From: Bacilli bacterium | GTDB taxonomy: Bacteria; Bacillota_I; Bacilli_A; RF39; UBA660 | Assembly (NCBI GenBank): GCA_017938725.1 | Contig: JAGBAW010000028.1 | Span: 1 to 53,900 of the forward strand | Direction of reading: 5' to 3' | DNA length: 53,900 nt | Shown here: piece by piece, positions 42,826 to 52,284 of the stretch | Layout: the number at the start of each line of letters is the position of its first letter | Numbering within the stretch: the first letter of the stretch is position 1 | Notes under the pieces: model-generated | Database searches by the model: none | What the model was told of the DNA's origin: nothing | What the model saw: only the letters and a program-made list of their open reading frames with translations | Made by a program: the position numbers and the translations under genes

Positions 42826-43797
42826 ATGTTTAAAATAGGTAATATAGAAATAGAAAATAATGTATGTTTAGCTCCTATGGCTGGCATATGTAATAGTGCA
42901 TTTAGAAGAATAGTTAAAGAATATGGTGCAGGTCTTGTTTTTGCTGAAATGGTAAGTGATAAGGCTCTTTGTTATGATAGTGATAAAACAAAAAAGATGC
43001 TTTATATGACCGAATATGAAAGACCTATTGCACAACAAATATTTGGTAGTGATAAGAAAAGTTTTGTAATTGCAGCAAAAAAAGTATATGAACTTATGAA
43101 ACCAGATATAATTGATATTAATATGGGGTGTCCTGTACCCAAAGTTGCGGTTAAATCACAAGCAGGGGCAGCACTACTTAAAAATCCAGAAAAAATAAAA
43201 GAGATTGTTGAAGCAGTAGTAGATGCCGTACCATGCCCTGTTACTGTTAAAATAAGAAGTGGTTGGGATAAAAGTAGTATAAATGCAGTAGATGTTGCTA
43301 AAATATGTGAGCAGGCAGGTGCAAGTGCAATTACTGTCCATCCAAGAACGAGAGCACAAGGATATGAAGGAAAAGCAGATTGGAATATCATTAAACAGGT
43401 TAAAGAAAATGTTAATATTCCAGTAATTGGTAATGGTGATATAAAGTCTATAGACGATGCTATAAGAATGTTTTCACAAACGGGTTGTGATGCCATAATG
43501 ATTGGAAGAGCATCCTTGGGTAATCCATATATATTTAAAGAAATAACTTTTTATCTACAAACCGGAAATAAACTAGAAGAACAAACTTTCAAAGATAAAA
43601 TAGATATGTGCTTAAAACACTTTGATTATTTACTTGAAATAAAAAATGAAAAGACTGCAGTTTTAGAAATGAGGACTCATGCTGCTTGGTATATAAAGGG
43701 TTTAAAAGGTTCAAGTATAGTTAAAAATCAAATATTTAAATGTGAAACAAAAGAAGAACTAATTAAAATATTAAATGATTATAAAAATATCTTATAA
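42826..43797 (+). CDS. dusB: tRNA-dihydrouridine synthase
   Basis: A 323-residue FMN enzyme that reduces uridines in tRNA. LAPMAGICNSAFR, QIFGS, DINMGCPVPKV with the catalytic Cys, VTVKIRSGWD, TVHPRTR, VIGNGDI and DAIMIGRASLGNP trace the TIM barrel. A C-terminal helical domain follows. It is placed before lysS, as in Bacillus (dusB-lysS). The start ATG 42826 comes two bases after the previous stop. Confidence 0.95.
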   Translation: MFKIGNIEIENNVCLAPMAGICNSAFRRIVKEYGAGLVFAEMVSDKALCYDSDKTKKMLYMTEYERPIAQQIFGSDKKSFVIAAKKVYELMKPDIIDINMGCPVPKVAVKSQAGAALLKNPEKIKEIVEAVVDAVPCPVTVKIRSGWDKSSINAVDVAKICEQAGASAITVHPRTRAQGYEGKADWNIIKQVKENVNIPVIGNGDIKSIDDAIRMFSQTGCDAIMIGRASLGNPYIFKEITFYLQTGNKLEEQTFKDKIDMCLKHFDYLLEIKNEKTAVLEMRTHAAWYIKGLKGSSIVKNQIFKCETKEELIKILNDYKNIL

Positions 43798-43810
43798 TTT
43801 GGGAAAAAAT

Positions 43811-43840
43811 AGCAATATTTATGTGTGTTTGCTGTTTTTT
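43811..43840 (+). terminator. Weak terminator before lysS
   Basis: AGCAA and TTGCT give only a five-pair stem around a 13-base loop, but seven T follow. Confidence 0.45.
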
Positions 43841-43873
43841 TATGTTATAATTACTTATAGTGGAGGTGAGAAA

Positions 43874-45355
43874 GTGAGAGAGTTATCTGAACAAGAAATT
43901 GTAAGAAGAGAAAAGCTAGATGAAATAAGAAAAACTTGCAATCCTTATCCTGAAAGATATGAAATAACTCATTCTTTAAAAGAAGCATCACTTTTACCTG
44001 ACGAAACTAATAATGTTAGTGTTGCTGGTAGAATTGTGTTTATGCGTAAGATGGGTAAAATGAGTTTCTTAAAACTTCGTGATATTGAAAGTGACTTACA
44101 ACTATCTATCAAAGTAGATCTTGTTGGAGAAGAAAAATATGAGTTTTTTAAATCTAATATAGACGTGGGTGATTTTCTAGGTGCAACTGGTGAAATATTT
44201 ACAACGCATACTGGAGAAAAAACTCTAAGAGCATCCAGTTTTGAATTTTTAGGTAAGGCACTAAAACCACTACCAGAAAAATTCCATGGACTTACTGATG
44301 TAGAACTCTGTTATAGAAATAGATATGTTGATATGATAATGAATGAAGATACTAGGAAGAGATTCTTAATTAGAATGAACTTTATAAAAGAATTAAGAAG
44401 ATTTTTAGATAATAAAGGTTATTATGAAGTAGAAACACCTATTTTAAATAATAAAGCAAGCGGTGCTGTTGCAAAACCATTTAAATCCCATCATAATGCA
44501 CTTGATATGGATGTATATTTAAGAATTGCACCAGAAACTTATATGAAAAGATCAGTAATCGCAGGTATTCCAAAAGTATACGAAATAGCAAGATGTTTTA
44601 GAAATGAAGGTATTGATGCAACTCACTTACAAGATTTTACTATGATAGAAGCTTACCAAGCATATTATAATTATGAAGATAATATGAAGTTTATAAAAGA
44701 AATGCTTCAAACAATAATTATGAATGTATTTGGAACACTTAATATTCAAGTTGGCGATAAAATGGTAGATTTATCAGGTGACTGGCCAAGAGTATCCTTT
44801 AGAGAATTAATAATAAAATATTCTAATATTGATATTAAAGAATATAATACTAAGGAAAAACTATTAAGTAAAATAAAAGAAGATAAAATTGAACTTGATA
44901 GTGAAACACCTATTGAAAATCTAGGATATGGTAATTTAGTTGATTATCTATATAAAAAGGTTGCAAGACCACACATGATAGGACCTGTTTATTTAACTGA
45001 GCATCCATCAAGTCTATCACCACTTGCAAGAAGTAATGATAATAATAGGGAAATTACAGATAGATTCCAGCTTGTTATAAATGGAGCTGAAATTATAAAT
45101 GGATATTCAGAACTTGTTGATCCAATCGAGCAGGAAAATAGACTTCTTGAACAGGCTAAATTAAAGGCAGGTGGAGATGAAGAAGCTATGGAAATGGATC
45201 ATGATTATATCTTTGCAATGGAATATGGTATGCCACCAATATCTGGTTGGGGCATGGGAATTGATAGAATGATTCAACTTCTTACAAATAGTGATAATAT
45301 AAAAGATGTTGTAATGTATCCACTTATGAAACCATTAAGTGGTAATGAAAATTAG
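43874..45355 (+). CDS. lysS: Lysyl-tRNA synthetase, class II
   Basis: A 493-residue enzyme. The OB-fold anticodon domain (about 50-165) is followed by the class II core: motif 1 region F-I-K-E-L-R-R-F-L-D, motif 2 IARCFRNEGIDATHLQDFTMIE and motif 3 GWGMGIDRMIQLL. The start is GTG 43874, seven bases after GGAGGTGAG; a longer frame from 43775 would run through the promoter and terminator and add a non-family extension. No T-box is visible upstream. It follows dus, as in Bacillus. Confidence 0.96.
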   Translation: MRELSEQEIVRREKLDEIRKTCNPYPERYEITHSLKEASLLPDETNNVSVAGRIVFMRKMGKMSFLKLRDIESDLQLSIKVDLVGEEKYEFFKSNIDVGDFLGATGEIFTTHTGEKTLRASSFEFLGKALKPLPEKFHGLTDVELCYRNRYVDMIMNEDTRKRFLIRMNFIKELRRFLDNKGYYEVETPILNNKASGAVAKPFKSHHNALDMDVYLRIAPETYMKRSVIAGIPKVYEIARCFRNEGIDATHLQDFTMIEAYQAYYNYEDNMKFIKEMLQTIIMNVFGTLNIQVGDKMVDLSGDWPRVSFRELIIKYSNIDIKEYNTKEKLLSKIKEDKIELDSETPIENLGYGNLVDYLYKKVARPHMIGPVYLTEHPSSLSPLARSNDNNREITDRFQLVINGAEIINGYSELVDPIEQENRLLEQAKLKAGGDEEAMEMDHDYIFAMEYGMPPISGWGMGIDRMIQLLTNSDNIKDVVMYPLMKPLSGNEN

Positions 45356-45363
45356 GAGGAAAA

Positions 45364-46974
45364 ATGAAAAAATATAATGTATTTAAAGTATTATTAATTG
45401 CCATTTTGGCATCAATAATAATAAGTTTCTTAATTCCACAATCAATAATCGGTTATTCTTCAACTGGTATTGAAAAGGGAACAATAAGTCCTATAACTTT
45501 AGTTGATTCAGTATCAAATGGACTAACTTCATTAAGTGTATTTATAAGTTCATTTGTATACATTTTATGTATAGGAGTATTTTATGCTGTTATAAAAAAA
45601 TCAGGTAAATATGATGATGTAATAAATAATACAGCATGCAAATTTAAAAATAAAAAGGGACTATTTTTAGTCATAAGTATTTTAACTTTAGGAATACTTT
45701 CAGCAGTTATAGGTGATGTTATGCCTATGCTTGTATTAGTTCCTGCATTTATAGATATTGCTAAAAAACTAGGATTTGATAGTAAAAAAGCTATTGCATC
45801 AACAATTGGTGCAATTATATTAGGTAGTGCTGGATCACTATATACAAATTATACAAATCAAATTTTACAAACTACAATTGAATCAAATATAATTGCAAAA
45901 ATTATAATATTAATTATTTCACTTGGTTCTTTAATAGCATTTGCACTTTTAGGAAAAAAGGCAGAAAATGTTAAATTAGAAGAGAAAGAAATTAAGAAGG
46001 GAACTTCAATTAGTGTAGCATTTGATATAGTAATTTTCTTAATAGTACTTGGAATGGTACCATGGGCAAATTACTTTGAATTTGAAGGATTTAAAAACTT
46101 CTATACTACAATAACTGAATTTAAAGTATTTGACGTATCATTATTTAATGCAATAATTGGTACAACATTTAGTGCATTTGGTGAATGGTCAACATATACA
46201 GTTTCTATAGTATTAATTATAGCAAGCATAATATTAGCATTAATACATAAAATTAAAGTTGATGGTATGCTTGAATCAGTTGCAAAAGGTATAAGAGTTG
46301 CACTTCCATTTGCATTAATCATTGTAATATCAAATATGGTTTTAGTAGGTGTTTATAATTCAGGATTTTTTACAACAGTAATTACAAGTATTGCTAAAAT
46401 GAGTGATTCAGTATTATCATCATCAACAATATCTGCATTATCATCTTTAGTATATCCAGATTATGTTTATGCAAGTCAATTTACACTATCAACAATTACA
46501 TACACAATAACTGATACAGCAATTTATTTAGTTATAGCAGTAATATTTCAAGCAATATATTCATTATTTTTACTTGTATCACCAACAAGTATACTTATAT
46601 TAATGGGATTACATTATGAATCAGTAAGTTATAAAGATTGGATAAAATACATCTATAAATACTTTTTAGGATTATTAATTGTAATATTTATGATATTAAT
46701 GATTATAGGTAGTAAATATGTAACACCAATATCATTTGTAGTATTTGCTATATTAATAGTTATATTAGTATTATTTATAGTATTATGTAAAAATAAAAAA
46801 GAGGAAGATAAAGAAGAAAAAATAGTAGAGGTAAGGCAGTCAAAAAAAGAAACAGTAAAAAAAGAAGAAACTAAATCTACATCAAAAAAGGGAAAAACAA
46901 CTACTAGTAATTCAAATACCAAAAAAACTTCTAAGAAACAACCTGCTAAGAAAAATACTACTAAGAAAAAATAG
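45364..46974 (+). CDS. Putative transporter with a Lys-rich cytoplasmic tail
   Basis: A membrane protein of 536 residues with about 12 segments, starting at about 7-25. The pattern with GVFYAVIKKSGKYDD, a re-entrant-like VIGDVMPMLVLVPAF and MGLHYESVSYKDWIKYIYKY resembles the YfcC/DcuC-like branch of the ion-transporter superfamily; substrate unknown. From about 475 a long cytoplasmic tail of Lys, Thr, Ser and Glu follows, ending SKKQPAKKNTTKKK, like the N-terminal part of the protein at 20168. AGGAGG precedes ATG 45364, nine bases after lysS. It occupies the place that ctsR-mcsAB have in Bacillus. Confidence 0.75.
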   Translation: MKKYNVFKVLLIAILASIIISFLIPQSIIGYSSTGIEKGTISPITLVDSVSNGLTSLSVFISSFVYILCIGVFYAVIKKSGKYDDVINNTACKFKNKKGLFLVISILTLGILSAVIGDVMPMLVLVPAFIDIAKKLGFDSKKAIASTIGAIILGSAGSLYTNYTNQILQTTIESNIIAKIIILIISLGSLIAFALLGKKAENVKLEEKEIKKGTSISVAFDIVIFLIVLGMVPWANYFEFEGFKNFYTTITEFKVFDVSLFNAIIGTTFSAFGEWSTYTVSIVLIIASIILALIHKIKVDGMLESVAKGIRVALPFALIIVISNMVLVGVYNSGFFTTVITSIAKMSDSVLSSSTISALSSLVYPDYVYASQFTLSTITYTITDTAIYLVIAVIFQAIYSLFLLVSPTSILILMGLHYESVSYKDWIKYIYKYFLGLLIVIFMILMIIGSKYVTPISFVVFAILIVILVLFIVLCKNKKEEDKEEKIVEVRQSKKETVKKEETKSTSKKGKTTTSNSNTKKTSKKQPAKKNTTKKK

Positions 46975-47003
46975 AAATATATGAAAATTATATTTCTTTT
47001 TTT
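46973..47003 (+). terminator. Terminator before clpC
   Basis: AGAAATATA and TATATTTCT pair around seven bases, then seven T. Confidence 0.85.
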
Positions 47004-47060
47004 GTATAATTTTTATTAAATATACCATAAATATCATAGACTTAATTAAGGAGGATATTT

Positions 47061-49310
47061 ATGTTTGGAAAATTCAGTGAAGAGGCACAGAAGATTTTAG
47101 TTTTATCAAATAAAGAGATGACTGAGTTAAAACATCAATATGTTGGAAGTGAACATTTATTACTTGCTGTTTTAAAGAGTAATAATGAAATAAGTGATAA
47201 ATTAAAAAAATATAAGGTAACATATAAAAAGTTTAAAGAACAGATAATAAATACGATTGGAATTGGGGAAAGTACTTCAGAATTATTAGTTTATTCTAGT
47301 CTTTTAAAAAGAGTGTTAGAAAATTTAATTATTGAATCTAAAGAAACAGGTGAAGAAATAACAGTTAATTCATTAGTATTATCATTATTGAATGAGGGTG
47401 AAGGTACGGCTATTAGAACACTTTTATCCCTTGGTGTTGATATAAATAAACTATACTTAGATATAAGTGAAAAAAGAAATATTAAACAAAAAAAATCTAA
47501 AAAACTAACTATTGAAGAATTAACTACCGATTTAACAAAAAAAGCAAAAAATAAAGAAATTGATCCCGTTATAGGAAGAGAAAAAGAAATATTAAGGGTT
47601 ATTGAAATATTATCAAGAAGGACAAAAAATAACCCAATATTAATAGGTGATGCAGGAGTTGGTAAAACTGCTATTGCAGAAGAACTCGCTAGAAGAATAG
47701 AAAGTGGCAATGTTCCACTACCACTTAAAAACAAAAGAATACTATGTCTAGATATGGCATGTGCAGTCGCAGGTACAAAATATAGAGGAGAATTTGAAGA
47801 AAGAATTAAAAAAATAGTAAAAGAACTTGAAGAAAATGATGATATAATTCTCTTCATTGATGAAATTCATACTTTAGTAGGGGCAGGTGGCGCTGAGGGT
47901 GCAATTGATGCGTCAAATATATTTAAACCGGCACTTGCAAGAGGAAAAGTAAGATGTATAGGTGCAACTACAACAAAAGAGTATAAACAATTTATTGAGA
48001 AGGATAATGCTTTAGATAGAAGATTTCAAAAAGTATTTATAGAAGAGCCTGATAAGGATAATCTTAAAAATATTTTAATGAATCTAAAGGGGATTTATGA
48101 AAGTTATCATAATGTTAAAGTATCAGAGGATATAATAGATAAAATAATAATTTTTTCAGATAGATATATATATGATAGATGTGAACCTGATAAATCAATT
48201 GATATACTTGATGAAGTATGTACAAAGGTATCATTAAAGGAAGAAAAAGAAGAGGTTGAACTTGTTAAACTAAATAACGAATTAAATAAGGTTAATAGAG
48301 AGAAAAATAGATGTATTATAAATCAAAATTATGATAGAGCATATATATTAAAAGAAAAGGAAGAAAATATAACAGATAAGATTAATAAATTGCAATTAAA
48401 AATTATGAGAAAGAAGCATGTCAAAAAAGTAACACTAGATGATGTTATAAATGTTGTTAGTATAAAAACTAAAATACCAATAAAGGAAATAAATGAAAAT
48501 TTGAATTATCAAGTAAAAAAGATGGAAGATGATTTAAGAAGTAATATTATTGGTCAAGATAGTGCAATAGATAAACTTTTAGAAATAACTAAAAAATTAA
48601 AACTTGGAATTAAAGATAAAAATAAAAGTTATTCACTATTATTTTGTGGCCCAACAGGGGTAGGTAAAACATATTTATCAAAAATGTTTGCAAAAAATTT
48701 AGTTGGAAAGAACAATATTATAAAACTTGACATGAGTGAATATTCTGAAAGTATAAGTATAAATAAATTAATAGGATCACCTGCTGGATATGTGGGCTAC
48801 GATGATAATAAAAATATATTAGAAGAAATAAGAAACAAGCCTTATTCGGTTTTAATATTAGATGAAATAGAAAAAGCACATAAATCAGTTATTAATTTTT
48901 TCTTAAATATATTAGATGAAGGCAATTGCAAAGATTCAAATGGAAGGGTAATAAGATTTGATAATGTTGTTATTATAATGACAAGTAATGCATATTTAAA
49001 TAAAGAACTAATGGGATTTAATAAAAATATTCAGACTAACAGTTTGTTTGAGTTTTTCTCAAAAGAATTTATTAATAGAATAGATGAAGTAATTATGTTT
49101 AACAAATTTAAAGAAGATGATATAAATAAAATAATAATGAAAGAGGCAAATAATTGCTATAAAAAATATAATAGAGAGAATATAATTACTCTTGATACTA
49201 TAAATAAAATTATCAAAGAATCAAATTACGAAGAGTATGGAGTTAGAAAACTGTGTAAAATAGTAAGAAAAGAAATAGAAAATGAAATAATAAGTGAAGT
49301 ATTTTCGTAG
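47061..49310 (+). CDS. clpC: ATP-dependent unfoldase ClpC
   Basis: A 749-residue HSP100 protein that feeds ClpP; Bacillus ClpC has about 810. N domain (about 1-145) with F-S-E-E-A-Q-K-I and HQYVGSEHLLLAVL. First ATPase domain with GDAGVGKTAIAEELA and FIDEIHTLVGAGG; a short coiled-coil middle domain at about 400-455; second ATPase domain with GPTGVGKTYLSK, LDEIEKAHKS and the arginine finger region I-N-R-I-D-E. The loop NKELMGFNKN gives an M-G-F in place of the usual L/I-G-F that docks on ClpP. AAGGAGG precedes ATG 47061. No CtsR operator is seen upstream. Confidence 0.93.
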   Translation: MFGKFSEEAQKILVLSNKEMTELKHQYVGSEHLLLAVLKSNNEISDKLKKYKVTYKKFKEQIINTIGIGESTSELLVYSSLLKRVLENLIIESKETGEEITVNSLVLSLLNEGEGTAIRTLLSLGVDINKLYLDISEKRNIKQKKSKKLTIEELTTDLTKKAKNKEIDPVIGREKEILRVIEILSRRTKNNPILIGDAGVGKTAIAEELARRIESGNVPLPLKNKRILCLDMACAVAGTKYRGEFEERIKKIVKELEENDDIILFIDEIHTLVGAGGAEGAIDASNIFKPALARGKVRCIGATTTKEYKQFIEKDNALDRRFQKVFIEEPDKDNLKNILMNLKGIYESYHNVKVSEDIIDKIIIFSDRYIYDRCEPDKSIDILDEVCTKVSLKEEKEEVELVKLNNELNKVNREKNRCIINQNYDRAYILKEKEENITDKINKLQLKIMRKKHVKKVTLDDVINVVSIKTKIPIKEINENLNYQVKKMEDDLRSNIIGQDSAIDKLLEITKKLKLGIKDKNKSYSLLFCGPTGVGKTYLSKMFAKNLVGKNNIIKLDMSEYSESISINKLIGSPAGYVGYDDNKNILEEIRNKPYSVLILDEIEKAHKSVINFFLNILDEGNCKDSNGRVIRFDNVVIIMTSNAYLNKELMGFNKNIQTNSLFEFFSKEFINRIDEVIMFNKFKEDDINKIIMKEANNCYKKYNRENIITLDTINKIIKESNYEEYGVRKLCKIVRKEIENEIISEVFS

Positions 49311-49332
49311 GCTACTGATGGTAGTCTTTTTT
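49309..49332 (+). terminator. Terminator of clpC
   Basis: AGGCTACT pairs with GGTAGTCT including G-U pairs, then T. Confidence 0.7.
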
Positions 49333-49372
49333 ATTAAATTATGCTAAAATAATATATATAAAGGAGATAAAT

Positions 49373-50764
49373 ATGAAATTATACAATACATTAACAAAAA
49401 AAATTGAAGAGTTTATTCCCAATAAAGAAGGCGAAGTAAAGATGTATACATGTGGGCCCACTGTATACCACTATGCACATATAGGTAATTTAAGAACATA
49501 TATATTTGAGGATATTTTAGAAAAAAGTTTAAAATATCTTGGATACAAGGTTGATAGAGTCATGAATATTACTGATGTTGGCCATTTAACTAGTGATTCA
49601 GATTCTGGAGAAGATAAAATGCTAAAAGGGGCCAAAAGAGAACATAAAACAGTTTTAGAAATAGCAGATTATTATACAGAAGAATTTAAAAAAGACTGTG
49701 AAAAACTAAATGTTAGGTGGCCTGATACAGTATCTAAAGCTACTGATAATATAGATCAATATATAAAAATTATTACAAACTTACTAGATACTGGATATGC
49801 ATATTTATCGGGTGGAAATGTATATTTTGATACATCAAAATTAGATGATTATTACAAGCTTACAAATCATAAAGAAGATGAAATGGTCGTTGGTGTAAGA
49901 GAAGGTGTAGAAGAGGATTCAAATAAACATAATCAAGCTGATTTTGTATTATGGTTTACAAAATCTAAATTCGATGATCAAGAACTAAAATGGGATAGTC
50001 CTTGGGGATATGGATATCCTGGATGGCATATAGAATGTTCTGGTATAAGTATGAAATATTTAGGAGAAAACCTAGATATACATTGTGGTGGAATTGATAA
50101 CATATTTCCTCACCATACTAATGAAATTGCACAATCTGAAAGCTATCTAGGACACAAGTGGTGTAATTTTTGGGTTCATGGTGAACACTTAAATGATCAA
50201 ACAGGTAAGATGAGTAAAAGTAAAGGTGATTTTTTAACAGTTAATTTGTTAGAGAGTAAAGGATATGATCCTCTAGCATATAGATTTATGTGTTTAAATT
50301 CGCAATATAGAAAAGTATTAGTATTTTCATATGAAATATTAGATAATATGTCACTATCATATAGTAAATTAAAAAGTAAAACCTTATCCTTAACTGATAA
50401 TGGAGTATTAGATGAGGATAAAATAAATTATTATGATACTAAATTTAAAGATGCACTTAATAATAATTTAAATACCTCAATGTGTTTAACTATTTTGTAT
50501 GATGTTTTAAAAGATAGTTCATTAAATGATTTAACTAAGAAGACCATAATAACTAAGTTTGATGAAGTATTATCATTAGATTTATTTAAAGAAAGCAATA
50601 TAGATAAAAATTTAGAAGACAAAATAAATAAATTAATAGAAAAGAGAAATAAATATAAAGAAGAAAAAAATTATATAGAAGCAGATAAGATTAGAAAAGA
50701 GATAATAAATCTTGGAGTAAATATAAAAGATACTAGGGAAGGAACAAAAATAATATGGAATTAA
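49373..50764 (+). CDS. cysS: Cysteinyl-tRNA synthetase
   Basis: A 463-residue class I synthetase. Zinc and active-site marks: MYTCGPTVYHYAHIGNLRTY with the HIGH-type HIGN, GYPGWHIECSGISMKYLG, DNIFPHHTNEIAQSE and KMSKSKGDF. The C-terminal helical domain is complete, and its end carries YKEEKNYIEADKIRKEI. AAGGAG precedes ATG 49373. The stop overlaps the next gene by ten bases, so both are translated together. clpC, then cysS, is a shortened form of the Bacillus order. Confidence 0.97.
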   Translation: MKLYNTLTKKIEEFIPNKEGEVKMYTCGPTVYHYAHIGNLRTYIFEDILEKSLKYLGYKVDRVMNITDVGHLTSDSDSGEDKMLKGAKREHKTVLEIADYYTEEFKKDCEKLNVRWPDTVSKATDNIDQYIKIITNLLDTGYAYLSGGNVYFDTSKLDDYYKLTNHKEDEMVVGVREGVEEDSNKHNQADFVLWFTKSKFDDQELKWDSPWGYGYPGWHIECSGISMKYLGENLDIHCGGIDNIFPHHTNEIAQSESYLGHKWCNFWVHGEHLNDQTGKMSKSKGDFLTVNLLESKGYDPLAYRFMCLNSQYRKVLVFSYEILDNMSLSYSKLKSKTLSLTDNGVLDEDKINYYDTKFKDALNNNLNTSMCLTILYDVLKDSSLNDLTKKTIITKFDEVLSLDLFKESNIDKNLEDKINKLIEKRNKYKEEKNYIEADKIRKEIINLGVNIKDTREGTKIIWN

Positions 50765-51429
50765 TATTCGTTTTAGTAGCATTTTTAATAGTGTTTATTG
50801 CACAGCAGACTTTAAATTTTACTTATTCAAAATATAAGCAAATAGAAGTAGATTCTAATTTAACAGGATATGAAGTAGCAAAAAAAATATTATTAGAAAA
50901 TGGCCTAGATTATATAAATGTAGGAAAAGTATCAGGTAATTTATCAGATCACTATAATAACAGTAAAAAAATTATTAACTTGTCAGATGATATATATAAT
51001 GGTACTACAATCGCATCATGTGCAGTCGCAGCACATGAATGTGGACATGCTATTCAATATAAGGAGGGGTATATACCAATAAAAATCAGAAATATGTTAG
51101 TACCATTTGTAAATTTAGGTAATAGTTTAGGATATATTGTAATAGTTATAAGTCTAGCATCTTCTTTAACTAAATTATTTATATTAGGACTTATACTTAT
51201 ATCTTTTGCACTTTTATTTCAATTAATTACACTGCCATGTGAATTTGATGCTAGTAAAAGAGCAAATAAAATATTACTTGAAATGGGATTAATTACAGAG
51301 GGTGAACAAGAGGGTACTAAAAAGATGCTTATGGCAGCTGCATTTACTTATGTCGCAGGATTAATCTCATCAATTATGCAAATACTTAGATTAGTTTATA
51401 TTTTTTGTGGTAATAGAAGAAGAGATTAA
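50755..51429 (+). CDS. yugP: YugP-type zinc membrane protease
   Basis: A 224-residue integral membrane metallopeptidase (Zn_peptidase_2). Membrane segments at about 2-20, two near 120-160, and one at about 195-215. Zinc motif H-E-C-G-H in AVAAHECGHAIQY at about 94-98, third ligand region LPCEFDASKRA. LSDDIYNGTTIASCAVAAHE is typical of the family. The gene overlaps cysS by ten bases and has no ribosome site outside it. Its substrate is unknown; quality control of membrane proteins is an inference. Confidence 0.9.
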   Translation: MELIFVLVAFLIVFIAQQTLNFTYSKYKQIEVDSNLTGYEVAKKILLENGLDYINVGKVSGNLSDHYNNSKKIINLSDDIYNGTTIASCAVAAHECGHAIQYKEGYIPIKIRNMLVPFVNLGNSLGYIVIVISLASSLTKLFILGLILISFALLFQLITLPCEFDASKRANKILLEMGLITEGEQEGTKKMLMAAAFTYVAGLISSIMQILRLVYIFCGNRRRD

Positions 51430-51450
51430 GGACCTTTTGGGTCTTTTTTT
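51428..51450 (+). terminator. Terminator of cysS-yugP
   Basis: AAGGACC and GGTCTTT pair around five bases, then T. The next 150 bases are AT-rich with no gene that I can support. Confidence 0.85.
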
Positions 51451-51599
51451 AAATAATAATAGGAATTTATTTTTAATATTACTTTACATGATAACATAGT
51501 ATTTTTTATATTTATTCCTTATTTTTATGATTATTTAAAAAAATACTTTATTAATATTTTGTTTTTTGTTATAATTAAAAATGATAAAGTAGGTGTGAC

Positions 51600-52283
51600 A
51601 TGAACATAAAGAAAATATTAATAGTTTTAATATGCCTATTTGTATTTACAGGATGCAAAATTGAAAACATCAGTAATAATGATATATTGTCCAATGTAGA
51701 TTTAATATTAAGTAAAAAATTAAAGTATTTAAATAAAGATGCAATTGGCTACCAGTATTACTTGCCAATAAATATGTCAGTTAAAAATGTAAATGATTTT
51801 AATCAAGAATTATATTATGAAGGTAAAACATTGTATTTATACACTGATATTGTTAGTTATTATCATAAAGTGCAGAAGGATTACACTGTAGATAATAATG
51901 CATATATATCAAAAAAAATAGACCAAAAAGGAAAGAATGGATATTTAGAGATTAATAAAGTAAATGATAAATACTATGTAGAAATGATGTATAATTATGC
52001 TAAGGTAGAAGCCTATGTATCTGATTATGAACTTGTGGATACTGTAAGTGTTATATCATGTATTCTTTCAAGTATAAAGTATAATGATAATATAATAGAA
52101 ACCTTGATTGGCGATAAAAAATATGATTTAAGTGGTAATGAAACCTATAATATATTTAACACAAAAAAGACGACAGATAGTAATTTCCTAGATTATATTA
52201 ATGAATATGATAAATATAATGGGCAATTAGATGCTGAAACTTTGATTGAAAAAGATGAAATATCAACCGGGGAGGAAGATTAA
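51600..52283 (+). CDS. Unknown lipoprotein
   Basis: A protein of 227 residues. Signal peptide with lipobox F-T-G-C, lipidated Cys20 (LICLFVFTGCKI). The rest is Tyr- and Asn-rich, with strands such as YQYYLPINMSV and YYVEMMYNYAKVEAYV, likely a compact extracellular alpha/beta domain. It ends with an acidic E-K-D-E-I-S-T-G-E-E-D. TAGGTGTGAC precedes ATG 51600. It heads a tight operon of four envelope genes. No family is recognised. Confidence 0.75.
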   Translation: MNIKKILIVLICLFVFTGCKIENISNNDILSNVDLILSKKLKYLNKDAIGYQYYLPINMSVKNVNDFNQELYYEGKTLYLYTDIVSYYHKVQKDYTVDNNAYISKKIDQKGKNGYLEINKVNDKYYVEMMYNYAKVEAYVSDYELVDTVSVISCILSSIKYNDNIIETLIGDKKYDLSGNETYNIFNTKKTTDSNFLDYINEYDKYNGQLDAETLIEKDEISTGEED

Positions 52284-52284
52284 A

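Noticed and set aside
43775-43873. N-terminal extension of lysS
   Set aside because: The stretch holds a hairpin, a T-run and a promoter-like TATAAT, and it overlaps dus; the GTG at 43874 has a strong ribosome site.
43798-43873. T-box riboswitch before lysS, and likewise before cysS
   Set aside because: Leaders are under 80 bases and show no T-box sequence or specifier stem.
47005-47060. CtsR operator before clpC
   Set aside because: No GGTCAAA-type direct repeat is present.
47291-47857. Minus-strand frame of 188 codons inside clpC
   Set aside because: Lies over the conserved first ATPase domain; composition is typical of antisense frames in AT-rich DNA.
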